A stretch of DNA of 64,000 bases from assembly GCA_016719295.1 (NCBI GenBank), contig JADKAF010000001.1, forward strand, positions 3,906,001-3,970,000, read 5' to 3'. The position numbers and the translations under genes were made by a program. The DNA comes from Planctomycetota bacterium. GTDB taxonomy: Bacteria > Planctomycetota > UBA1135 > JADKAF01. The notes beneath the pieces were generated by a model, which was not told the DNA's origin, did not search any database, and was given only the letters and a program-made list of their open reading frames with translations. Positions 41,526 through 49,664 of this stretch are shown here, piece after piece; position 1 is the first letter of the stretch, and every line of letters begins with the position of its first letter.

Positions 41526-41742
41526 GCTCGACCGCCTTCCTGGTCCACCGATGGAGACCGTGCATCGCGAGCAGGACGTAGATCGCGTGCAGCGCGGCTT
41601 GCGCGTGGATGCCGGCGCACCAGTCGACCGCTGCCCAGATCGCGTTCGTCACCGTCCAGATCGCGAAGCAAGCCGGACGGTGATAGATGTTCATCCACGT
41701 CGCGAGCAGCGACGCCGCGGAGACGATCCAGAGCCACGTCAT
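41503..41742 (-). CDS. PnuC-like small membrane protein (element B)
   Basis: This 79-residue protein has two or three hydrophobic segments (LWIVSAASLLATWMNIY, PACFAIWTVTNAIWAAVDW, AIYVLLAMHGLHRW). It is homologous to the truncated frame at 1-88. W, N and D placement resembles PnuC nicotinamide-riboside transporters, and phages and elements carry short versions. The ATG overlaps the methyltransferase stop (ATGA, 41742-41739). The function is inferred. Confidence 0.6.
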   Translation of the reverse strand: MTWLWIVSAASLLATWMNIYHRPACFAIWTVTNAIWAAVDWCAGIHAQAALHAIYVLLAMHGLHRWTRKAVEHAAPHPG

Positions 41743-44093
41743 GACGCGGGCTCCTTCACGCGCTCGGCTGCGATCTCGTCGAAGCTGCGACCATCGCCTT
41801 CGAGGACGGCCTTCTTCCCGGTGGCCTTCTGCCAGCGCTGCACTGCGGCATCGACGAACGGCGGCGAGAGCTCCATCGCGCGGCAACGACGGGCGAGCTT
41901 CTCCGCGGCGATGATTTGCGTGCCGCTGCCGCTGAAGGGCTCGAGCACGACTTCGCCGGGGCGCGTGTGCCACTCGATTGGACGCTCGAAGATCGCGACA
42001 GGCTTCTGCGTGTTGTGGCTCATCCCCACGGCGGTCTGAAAGGTCGGGCTGCCCTCCACGGACAGGTTGCAGACCTCGCCCTCGTACGGCACGCGCTCGA
42101 CGCTCTTCACGTATCGAAGGGTGTACGTTCGCCCCTCGTGCTCGACGTGTGTGAACCGCGCGTTCGGGCCGCCAACACCGCGTTCGTAGAAGTAGAGGTG
42201 GTACTCCGGTCGCTGCGACTTGAACTGGCGTCCTTGGATGCTTCCGAGGACCTCGGGCGGCTCGTAGCGGAAGACGTTCGCCTTGTAGCCCGCCGACTCC
42301 CCGATCAGAGCCATGAGCGAAGCGAGGTCTGGCGAAGCCGTCTTGCCTTGCCAGTAGGTGCGATCATGGACGCGACACCCGTCTCCGTTCAGCCAGCCCT
42401 GAAGCACGGCGAGTCGCTTCGACCGCGGCAGTTGCAGCACGACAGGCGCCGGCTTCTTCGCATGTGCGCGACGCCCGCCGAGTCGCTGGAACTCCGCGCC
42501 GGCAGCTGCATCGAAGGCCATGACGGTCAGTCCGTAGGAGAACGCGCCGTAGTCGTTGCCGTCGTACTCGCCCACCGAAGACCAGCGGCGCCGAATGCGA
42601 TCGACGAGATCCTGGCGCTTCTTGTTGATCGCGAAGACGGGGTAGTTCCTGTCGCCGTGTCCGGCGCTCTGGAGCGACCCTTGGGCGAGGTAGAGGCCGA
42701 AGAGGAACCAGTACTCCTCGTCGCGCTCGGGCAGAGGGTCCTCCTCCGGCTCGGCCATCACCGGCGTCATGGTGTAGTCGCCGACCTGGATCTCGTCTGC
42801 TCGCATCCAAGAGACGGTCCAGCTGGCGATTCTGGTGCTCTTGCGTTCCGGTCGAAGCACCAGGAACGGGTGGTTGTCGGATGCCAGAGTCGCTTGGTTC
42901 CCGCGCTTCGCGACGATCTTGATCAGCTCTGGAGATCGGTAGATGTGCGACGAGACACCAGCCACGGGGTGAAAGCGCCCGTCGGCAGCGTACACGCGGT
43001 CGCCGACGGAGATGGTTCGAATCGGGCGATACCCTGCGTCAGTGAGCACCAGCGCATCAGGGTGCAGACAGGGGTGGATGCCGTCGGATTCGCTTCCGAG
43101 TTCCCAGATCGTCGTCTCGCTCGGCGGCGGGCGGCGATCTCGTTCCGGCTGCATGCCTTTCCGCCAACCGTAGAACGCGGGCTCGTGCTTCCAGAGGAAG
43201 TGCGATCTCGTCAGCACGCCTCGCGTCTTTGACCACACGATGGTCTGGTGCACGAGCAAGCCGTTCATCTCCCACGCTTGCTCGACCAGCGCTTGCCGGC
43301 GCGTCGCGTGCCACTGGTAGACCGGCGCGCGTTCGTCGCAGTGGGAGAGCGCGATGCGAAGGTAGTCCGCGAAGAACGCGACCGAGGTCTTCGGATCGAC
43401 GTACGCATCCCAATGTTTGTTGCCGAGCAGCTTGCCTTCTCCGGCTTCGCGACCGGCCTTCGCGTGATGCTCGGAGGGATGGTTCGTGCCGTCGTAGTCG
43501 ACCAAATATGGCGGGTCGCTCGCGCAGAGCATCGCGACATCGGTGCCCATCAGCCGCTGCATGTCCTCGGCCTTCGTCGAGTCGCCGCAGAGGAGCCGAT
43601 GGTCGCCGAGGATCCAGAGATCACCGAGGCGCGTGACCGGGTTCTCCGGCGGCTCTTGCTCGCCTGGATCTTCCACCTCATGCGGCTCGTTGAGCGCGAG
43701 ATCGGCGAGGAGCTGATCGACATCGGCGTCGGAGAAGCCGATGCCGTCGAGGTCGCCGTCTTCCTTCAGCTCCGCGAGCAGGGTCGCCAGGACCTTCTCG
43801 TCCCACGTCGCGAGCTCGGCCGTGCGGTTCAGCGCGATGCCGAGCGCCTTCGCGGTGCGGTCATCGACATCGAGCTCGACGACATCGCATTCGGTCCAAC
43901 GCAACTTCCGCATCGCCATCAGGCGCCCATGGCCGGCGATCAGGCGTGAGCTGCACTTCTGGACGACCAATGGCTCGGCCTGGCCGAAGCGCGAGAGCGA
44001 GCCGACGATCGCGTCGAGGTTCGCCTCGGGGTGAGCGCGAGCGTTCAGCGGGTCCGGGATGATCGAGTCGAGCGGGCGGCGGACGATCTCCAT
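41739..44093 (-). CDS. ParB-domain DNA methyltransferase interrupted by an intein (element B)
   Basis: The precursor is 784 residues and the spliced enzyme 431. A ParB-like domain (about 1-110; LIAGHGRLMAMRKL) is followed by DPPY (193-196), then the intein (342-694), then TQKP (695-698) and FSGSGT (720-725). The extein parts align throughout with the intein-free methyltransferase at 366-1685, which has HPTCKP intact. The start is supported by GGAGGT six bases upstream. It is expected to methylate DNA at adenine N6 or cytosine N4 only after splicing restores the HPTQKP motif. Confidence 0.92.
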   Translation of the reverse strand: MEIVRRPLDSIIPDPLNARAHPEANLDAIVGSLSRFGQAEPLVVQKCSSRLIAGHGRLMAMRKLRWTECDVVELDVDDRTAKALGIALNRTAELATWDEKVLATLLAELKEDGDLDGIGFSDADVDQLLADLALNEPHEVEDPGEQEPPENPVTRLGDLWILGDHRLLCGDSTKAEDMQRLMGTDVAMLCASDPPYLVDYDGTNHPSEHHAKAGREAGEGKLLGNKHWDAYVDPKTSVAFFADYLRIALSHCDERAPVYQWHATRRQALVEQAWEMNGLLVHQTIVWSKTRGVLTRSHFLWKHEPAFYGWRKGMQPERDRRPPPSETTIWELGSESDGIHPCLHPDALVLTDAGYRPIRTISVGDRVYAADGRFHPVAGVSSHIYRSPELIKIVAKRGNQATLASDNHPFLVLRPERKSTRIASWTVSWMRADEIQVGDYTMTPVMAEPEEDPLPERDEEYWFLFGLYLAQGSLQSAGHGDRNYPVFAINKKRQDLVDRIRRRWSSVGEYDGNDYGAFSYGLTVMAFDAAAGAEFQRLGGRRAHAKKPAPVVLQLPRSKRLAVLQGWLNGDGCRVHDRTYWQGKTASPDLASLMALIGESAGYKANVFRYEPPEVLGSIQGRQFKSQRPEYHLYFYERGVGGPNARFTHVEHEGRTYTLRYVKSVERVPYEGEVCNLSVEGSPTFQTAVGMSHNTQKPVAIFERPIEWHTRPGEVVLEPFSGSGTQIIAAEKLARRCRAMELSPPFVDAAVQRWQKATGKKAVLEGDGRSFDEIAAERVKEPAS
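42012..43070 (-). other. Intein with LAGLIDADG-type endonuclease domain
   Basis: 353 residues from Cys342 to Asn694. Block A is CLHPDALVLTDAGYRPI, block B TLASDNHPFLV with its His, and block F YEGEVCNLSVEGSPTF. Block G is GMSHN, followed by Thr as first C-extein residue. The endonuclease motifs are LFGLYLAQGSL (the acidic residue is Gln) and LQGWLNGDGC (Asp present). Splicing residues are complete, but nuclease activity may be reduced. Confidence 0.9.
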
Positions 44094-44568
44094 CGCTACA
44101 CCTCCGCCACTACGAGCTCGCGCCGGCAGAACGCAGGCGCGGGACTGGAGAGGGAGGTCGCTCGACGCGGACGGCCGCGGAGCAGAAGAAGGAGACGCCG
44201 GAGACGCAGTCGGAAGCGCATGCCGAAACCCTCTCGCGCGCCGTGAAGACGCGCGTGCCAGGCCCGGGCTGGCTTGGAGAGGGTGAACTTGGAGGGTTCC
44301 GGCCCGAGGCGAACGGAAGCCTATCTGAACGCTACGATGGGGTCAAGAGTGGCCGTGGGAGATTTCCTGGCCGTAAATACCGGAGCCCCGGGAAATGCCC
44401 TCGGAAATCCGCCGAGTGGAGACGGAGCCAGCGCACTGGGCACTTTCGGGGGAGTGCCATGCGGAGCGCCGTAAGTCCTTTGACATACTAGTCTTGTGGC
44501 GATTCGATGGCGCCAAGTTCCCCTCTCCGCGAGCCGGAATCGGGGAACCAGAGGGGAACTAGGAGCTC
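44094..44568. other. Gene-free stretch upstream of methyltransferase
   Basis: No convincing gene was seen. A plus-strand TTGACA-like hexamer occurs at 44480-44485. The stretch probably holds the promoter of the leftward methyltransferase operon. Confidence 0.35.
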
Positions 44569-44588
44569 GTCGCATTTGCCCCATTATG
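44569..44588. repeat. 20-bp sequence shared with 2021-2040
   Basis: An identical copy of gtcgcatttgccccattatg, again upstream of a ParB-methyltransferase gene and in the same orientation. Confidence 0.65.
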
Positions 44589-44707
44589 CGCCGGACCGCC
44601 CAGCGGCCTCCGGGAGCCGGGTTGGGGCACCGGGGTGCCATCGTGGCAGGGGGTGCGGATCTGGGCGGCGCATAAGAGACGGAATGGGACCTCGGAACCG
44701 AAGTGCG

Positions 44708-45160
44708 CTACTCCTGGATCCTAATCGACGGAGGGACCACATCGACCGCGATTTGGGCGAGATGCATCCGAATCTCGTGCTTGATCTGCTTCAATGCCTT
44801 AGTGCGGAGATCGCCTTCGTCCATGATCTTTCTGGACTCATCCTGGCGCCTCACACGAAGCTCAGCATGCGCCTCGTTCTCCTCTAACGGAGAATCCTCT
44901 GGCGCGATCGCGAGCGGCGAGCCATCCGACCTCGAGAACTCCTTCGGAACACTCCCTGCCAGCCATACCAGAGTACCCCATCCATTACGCTCAATTGGCT
45001 TTAGCACAGAGCTTGCCGATCCGCCATACTTCTCGCGATCTACGGAAACGTTGGTAGCGGGAAGGTTGCTGGGGACGAGACATTCTTCATGAAACGCAGC
45101 TGGATTGAGGGCGCGAAAGAGGCGTTCCTCTGGTTCGAATACGCCGTCCTCTTTGCGCAT
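44708..45160 (-). CDS. Unknown protein 3 of a coupled three-gene operon
   Basis: This 150-residue soluble protein contains ERLFRALNPAAF, VSVDREKYGG and a C-terminal helical part (AHAELRVRRQDESRKI, KALKQIKHEIRMHLAQIAVD). GGAG lies about 10 bases upstream of the ATG, 14 bases after the preceding gene. I do not recognise a named family. The compact arrangement suggests the three proteins act together. Confidence 0.6.
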   Translation of the reverse strand: MRKEDGVFEPEERLFRALNPAAFHEECLVPSNLPATNVSVDREKYGGSASSVLKPIERNGWGTLVWLAGSVPKEFSRSDGSPLAIAPEDSPLEENEAHAELRVRRQDESRKIMDEGDLRTKALKQIKHEIRMHLAQIAVDVVPPSIRIQE

Positions 45161-45174
45161 ACTAATTCTCCGCC

Positions 45175-45738
45175 CTAGCGAAGATACTCAAGGACTCGCT
45201 CTGCAGCAGCCTCGATTTCGTCTTCGGGAAGCACTGCCGTCCACGGACGGTGGCCCGCTCCGTATCCGCCGACAATGACATCACCTTCGTTATCCGTCAC
45301 GATCGTTGCGACCGCCTGTCCTTTTCGCATCAAGATCACGATGCCGCCGTCGACGGCAGGCAGAGCGCTCGGCGCTTCTGAGCAGCGATCGTCGAGAGCG
45401 GTGAGCGCTCTGGTTGCGTTGTGGATCGCTCGCTCGTTGGGAGGGGGCGCCCCCTCACCATCCCAATCCACCTCAAGCCTTGAATACCCTCTCACTCGCT
45501 TCTCGAGCTCGGGCAGCCAGCTGGAACGAGCAACATCAGTGCTCGACGGATCAGTCCTTACGATGCGCCACGAGCCACCAGAGTTCGAGAATTGTGGCTC
45601 CTCACTGAGCTGATCGCGACACACAATTATGTAGCGACGCGCATGTGAGACAGGCCAGGGAGCGGCATGTTGGGTGTGGAACGGCTGCGCTCTCAGAGCC
45701 CGGAGGTCTACGGGTGTGCTACTAGCCAAGCTACTCAC
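45175..45738 (-). CDS. Unknown protein 2 of a coupled three-gene operon
   Basis: This 187-residue protein starts at a GTG overlapping the upstream stop (GTGA, 45738-45735), with GAGGAG six bases upstream. The region LEVDWDGEGAPPPNERAIHN is followed by AVDGGIVILMRKGQAVATIV and DNEGDVIVGGYG. This is a beta-rich fold seen in uncharacterised accessory proteins. There are no membrane segments and the function is unknown. Confidence 0.6.
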   Translation of the reverse strand: MSSLASSTPVDLRALRAQPFHTQHAAPWPVSHARRYIIVCRDQLSEEPQFSNSGGSWRIVRTDPSSTDVARSSWLPELEKRVRGYSRLEVDWDGEGAPPPNERAIHNATRALTALDDRCSEAPSALPAVDGGIVILMRKGQAVATIVTDNEGDVIVGGYGAGHRPWTAVLPEDEIEAAAERVLEYLR

Positions 45739-46115
45739 CTGCACTCCTCAGCTGAGCCCGTGGGCCCAGCAAGCCGCTCGGCGGTTGCAATGTTCTGCGC
45801 AAGCCAACCCACTAGAGCCTTCGCCGCATTAAGGTCCATCACAATCTCTGTCTCTACCTCGCGAACAATGCCCTCCTTCGAGACCCGCATTGTACGTATT
45901 TCTTCGCCCAAAGCACCTTCTGGTGTCACGTTAAAGACGAGTTCGCGTGGAATGGGCCTACGCTCGCTCCAGAAGGCCATGCTGATCTTGAGGCTAGGCG
46001 TAAGCCCTCCCCAAACGCCGTCGGTGTGAACCACCCTAAACAGGTTGCTCTTGATGTAGTGAATCCGAACGGTATCGTCACTCAAGGCAGCTTCGTGCGA
46101 ATCGGGGCTTGTCAT
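45735..46115 (-). CDS. Unknown protein 1 of a coupled three-gene operon (DUF3467-like)
   Basis: This 126-residue protein has a beta sandwich-like pattern: IHYIKSNLFRVVHTDGVWGG, then LKISMAFWSERRPIPRELVF, REVETEIVMDLNAAKALVGW and LAQNI. The last part resembles the DUF3467-type C-terminal motif. The start at MTSPDSHE is chosen from content; an upstream ATG at 46145 is possible. It is the first gene of the three-gene unit. The stretch 46116-46474 upstream shows no gene. Confidence 0.6.
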   Translation of the reverse strand: MTSPDSHEAALSDDTVRIHYIKSNLFRVVHTDGVWGGLTPSLKISMAFWSERRPIPRELVFNVTPEGALGEEIRTMRVSKEGIVREVETEIVMDLNAAKALVGWLAQNIATAERLAGPTGSAEECR

Positions 46116-46474
46116 GGTGTGGGCTATGTTGCTCCGAATCTCCATGATACGAAACTGCGACTCGATCCGCGCCACCGATTCTGGGCCTTCGCGCTTTCCC
46201 TCTGCTCCGGGTGAGTCCGCATTGCGGCCAGATGCCGCTGCGTATCTCGTGCCCAAGGGGCAGAAGTGCTACGAGAGATCACGTGCACGGTCCGTTCCTC
46301 CAAAGCTCGCGACTCTGCCCCGCGACACTGCGTGGTTGGGAGCGCCTGAAGAACACGACATGCTTGGACAATCGTACTCCTCGCCTGCCCTCCTCGATGT
46401 CGGTGTCCTTTGGCGTTGGCGTTGGACATCACGGTTTCTCCTTCCGACGCCTGCTCAGGTCCACCATCGACGCC

Positions 46475-46824
46475 TCACTCCTCCCCCTCCCGGTCCTCCG
46501 CGAACAGCTCCCCCTGCCGCAACGGCTGGTCCGTCGGCGCCGGTCCCACAACCTCCGGCAGCCACCCCAGCTCGCCCAGGATGCACGCCACCCGCAGGAT
46601 CCGCGTCCTCCCTGACTCCCTCCGCGGCGGCAGCTCCGGCTCGCCGACCAGCACCCGGTGTAGTCGACATCGACTCGCGCCTTGAAGCGCTCCAGGAGGC
46701 CCCGCTCGTCGATCAGCTCTGGCACACGCAGCCCTACGACCGGCGAGCCGGAGGCGACAAGAACGACGCGCTCTTCGGCGGTGGCGTGACCGCGTGAGCG
46801 GCCGACAGCGTTCAGGATCGTCAT
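46475..46824 (-). pseudogene. Small protein downstream of the helicase gene, frameshifted
   Basis: The ATG at 46824 reads MTILNAVGRSRGHATAEERV up to about 46660 (FKARVDVDYTG). There the frame changes and continues VLVGEPELPPRRESGRTRIL and EVVGPAPTDQPLRQGELFAE to 46475. Protein-like composition in both frames suggests one gene of about 115 residues with an indel. It is not recognised. It is the third gene of the element B replication slot. Confidence 0.5.
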
Positions 46825-46957
46825 CAGTACCCGTCCGACCACGGTCCCCCGTCGCCTTCCGCCGCTTCCCCACCCTCGAAGCCGGGCAACTCCGGCTGCG
46901 CGTCCTTGCGCTTGCGGCGCTTGCGGGACGATCGCTTCTTGCCCTTCTTGGCCTTGC

Positions 46958-49639
46958 CTAGCGGTCGGGGGCCGATGGTCCGGCGGCCGAGTCAGGACCG
47001 GGCGCCCTTTCCACGCCGTCTGAAGGCCAGGCCGCCTGGTGATGAACGCCCGCGCGCGAGTCGAGCCAAGCCCCCCACGCATGCGCTACCGCACGAATGT
47101 TCGCCTCTGCATCCGCGCGCGATGGGAGCGCGACCTTCTCGCCGGCCAGGATAGAGCGGACTGCGGCGAGCGCTCGCTTTGCCGTGCGCTCTGGGAGCTC
47201 GAAGCTAACCCGGCGAAGCTCGTCCATGATCTCGGCTAGGCGGGGGCCAGTTAGTACCCCACCGGTATAGATACTCTCCATACCCGTGGGGTCATAACTG
47301 GCCCCGATGATCGCCATCACCTCGTGGGCGAGAGACGACGACAGATCGCTCCGTGGATGCCCGTCGAAGATCGGGAAGCCCGGTTGACCTGCGTTCGCCG
47401 ACAGGCGCCACTCCTTCGACCAATGGGCGGCTTCCCGCCGAGTGGCGCCGACAGCCTCCGCCGCGGACTCGAGATCCCGAACGCGCCCATCCTTGTGCAT
47501 CGCGAAGAACTTGGCCTTCCGCTCCTGTCGTTCCGCACTTTCGATCAGCCGTGCGGACGCGTGAACAGCGTGAAGCTCGGTCGGGCCAGGGAGTGGATTG
47601 AACCCGAAGGCCTCCTTGAAGCCCGCCTCATCAAGCACACCATCGACTTCGATCTCCGGAATAGGCGCACCGTGACATAGAACGGCCAGCAACGGGACCT
47701 CGGGACGCGAGGGAGCTCGGAGGCGGCCGATCGCGTTGGATACTGCGGCGGACTCGTGGAGATGCGCGATCTCGGCTTCGAGAGGGTCCGAAGAACCGTA
47801 GACGGCCACCTCTGGGCCGCCGTTCTCGCCACCCCAACGGGAGAGTCGAGCCACGGGGCGCTTGTCTCCCTTCACGCGTTCGACCCTGGGCAGTCGAAGC
47901 GCTGATCGGAGTGCACGCGCGAGACGAGCGACCTCGGCGGGGGGCAGTGCGTGGCCGCGGATCACGGCGACGTGGCAGCCCTTGAAGCGATCGGTCGCGC
48001 TTGCGTCCCGGCCGTGGTACCCGAGCTCGATGATCGCGTTCGCTTCCTTCGCGAGCTTCACGATTCCTCGGCGCTTCAGCGCCTTGATGTCGCGCTCGTG
48101 GGCGATGATCGCGAGTCCGGGTGGGTACTTCGCCCCTGCGAGCGGTTCTCCTCGCGCATGCCGGCCAGCGAGCCGGAGAGTGATGTTGCTGAAGACGGCG
48201 TCCGCGTAGCTCGCCCCTCCGGGTCCGCCCGCCTTGCCCTTCGGACGTCGCGTCTTCTTCCCGGCACCCAACCGGAGCTGTACGACAGCATTCGTTCCGC
48301 GAACCACCTGGCGCTTGAGCCCAAGAGAGAGGACACGGACGTTGCGAGGTCGGTACTCGAGTTCGACGACCTCCAGGTTGCCGTGCTCTGCAACGAGCGA
48401 GGGCGGGCGGTGCACGGCGAGGATCAGGAACCGGCCCTCGCGCATCCCCTGAAGAACGCTGAAGTTCGGGAGATACGCGCGAATGCCCTCCCGCCCGGTA
48501 TCGATGCAAAGGGAAGCGTCGTGCTCGATGACTTCGGCGAGGATGTCGAGGACGCGCTCGGAGACACTCCGTCTCTCCTCGTCAACAATACGGGAGCGCT
48601 CGAAGCTCCAGTCCGAGCCGAGCCGATGCTGACGAATGGCCTCGGCCATCGGCACGCCGAGACCCGCCGCGATCCGCCGAAGTCGCTCGTCAAAGGTCCC
48701 TTCTCCGCGCAGCACTCCGTAGATGAGGGCTGCGACATCGCGCTCAGCGGCGATGAGGTTCTTCTCGGCAAGGGTCTGGACCCGCGCGAGTGCCTGCTCG
48801 ACGCTCCCCTCCTCGAGATCCTTCCGCACCTTGGAGACCTGGGCGCGAGAGGCGAGCTTTCGTTGGACAACGAAACTCACGATCACGGGTCCTCTCGGAG
48901 TCTGCGGGTCCGCCGAGAGCTGCTCCTTCAGCTCGACGATCTGGCGAGCGATCTCCGCGAGCTGGTCCGGTAGCGCCGCCGCCCACTTGCCCAATCGCTT
49001 GATCCCCGCAGTGATCCCCCCGTGCCGAGCGACGAAAGGCTCGAGCTGATCTACAGCCGCGACGATCTCGCCTTGCTCGATCTTGATCTCGCGCACGACT
49101 CCGAGTTTCCCCTGAATGCCCATCCCGTTGTCATCATCGATCACGATGGGGGCCGTACGCGGCGCTTGGGAGAGAAACGCTGGCGCGATTGCGTGCGTTC
49201 CCACGAGAAGCGTTGCCGATGATTCTGCTCCCCTCGGAATCTCGATGTCTGCCTTGAACCAGTCGTGCAAGAACCGACCTTCTTCTTTGACGCAGACCTT
49301 CTTCAGCTTGCAGGAGTCGCAGGCCTCGAGCCCTTGCTTCACGCGCTCGCTCATCTTCTTGTGGTCACCGCAGTAGAAGCCCGCCTCGCTGAACAGCTTC
49401 TGCCGGCCCAGCAAGAGCTGCACGGAAACCCGACTTTCCATGCCGAGCTTCCGTACGTGCGCGCTCAAGGTCTCGACCTTCTCCACGGCGAGCTTCACCG
49501 TCGGCAGTGAGAGCATGGCGATTCCACTCGCGCCTCTTCCGATGCGTTTCGCCAGCGGCTCGATGATGGCGAGCACCGTGGTCGTGGTCTTCGCAGTGCC
49601 AGGAGGACCAACGAACGCGCAGGATCGCGAGCGAGACAT
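46958..49639 (-). CDS. Fe-S cluster SF2 helicase-like protein (element B replication slot)
   Basis: This protein of about 893 residues has Walker A GPPGTAKTTTT at residues 11-21 and a cysteine cluster C-x16-C-x2-C-x5-C (FYCGDHKK...EACDSCKLKKVC) like the Fe-S domain of XPD/DinG helicases. It also has a Walker B-like PIVIDDDNG, motif V-like RFKGCHVAVIRG and motif VI-like SNAIGRLR. GAGGT precedes the ATG at 49639. It begins 25 bases after the unknown 590-residue protein and occupies the position held by the Prim-Pol/ATPase gene in element A. It is therefore a candidate replication or mobilisation helicase. Confidence 0.65.
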   Translation of the reverse strand: MSRSRSCAFVGPPGTAKTTTTVLAIIEPLAKRIGRGASGIAMLSLPTVKLAVEKVETLSAHVRKLGMESRVSVQLLLGRQKLFSEAGFYCGDHKKMSERVKQGLEACDSCKLKKVCVKEEGRFLHDWFKADIEIPRGAESSATLLVGTHAIAPAFLSQAPRTAPIVIDDDNGMGIQGKLGVVREIKIEQGEIVAAVDQLEPFVARHGGITAGIKRLGKWAAALPDQLAEIARQIVELKEQLSADPQTPRGPVIVSFVVQRKLASRAQVSKVRKDLEEGSVEQALARVQTLAEKNLIAAERDVAALIYGVLRGEGTFDERLRRIAAGLGVPMAEAIRQHRLGSDWSFERSRIVDEERRSVSERVLDILAEVIEHDASLCIDTGREGIRAYLPNFSVLQGMREGRFLILAVHRPPSLVAEHGNLEVVELEYRPRNVRVLSLGLKRQVVRGTNAVVQLRLGAGKKTRRPKGKAGGPGGASYADAVFSNITLRLAGRHARGEPLAGAKYPPGLAIIAHERDIKALKRRGIVKLAKEANAIIELGYHGRDASATDRFKGCHVAVIRGHALPPAEVARLARALRSALRLPRVERVKGDKRPVARLSRWGGENGGPEVAVYGSSDPLEAEIAHLHESAAVSNAIGRLRAPSRPEVPLLAVLCHGAPIPEIEVDGVLDEAGFKEAFGFNPLPGPTELHAVHASARLIESAERQERKAKFFAMHKDGRVRDLESAAEAVGATRREAAHWSKEWRLSANAGQPGFPIFDGHPRSDLSSSLAHEVMAIIGASYDPTGMESIYTGGVLTGPRLAEIMDELRRVSFELPERTAKRALAAVRSILAGEKVALPSRADAEANIRAVAHAWGAWLDSRAGVHHQAAWPSDGVERAPGPDSAAGPSAPDR

Positions 49640-49664
49640 GGGTACCTCATGAAGCCGCCGGAAC

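Noticed and set aside
41739..44093. Reading the inserted segment as a group I intron or IS
   Set aside because: The segment is in frame, starts with Cys, ends His-Asn before Thr and holds intein blocks A, B, F and G in order. This identifies a protein intein rather than an RNA intron or transposon.
44243..44491. 82-residue plus-strand frame upstream of the methyltransferase
   Set aside because: Composition is biased (Gly, Arg, Ser, Pro), there is no ribosome site, and it lies opposite the likely promoter of the leftward operon.
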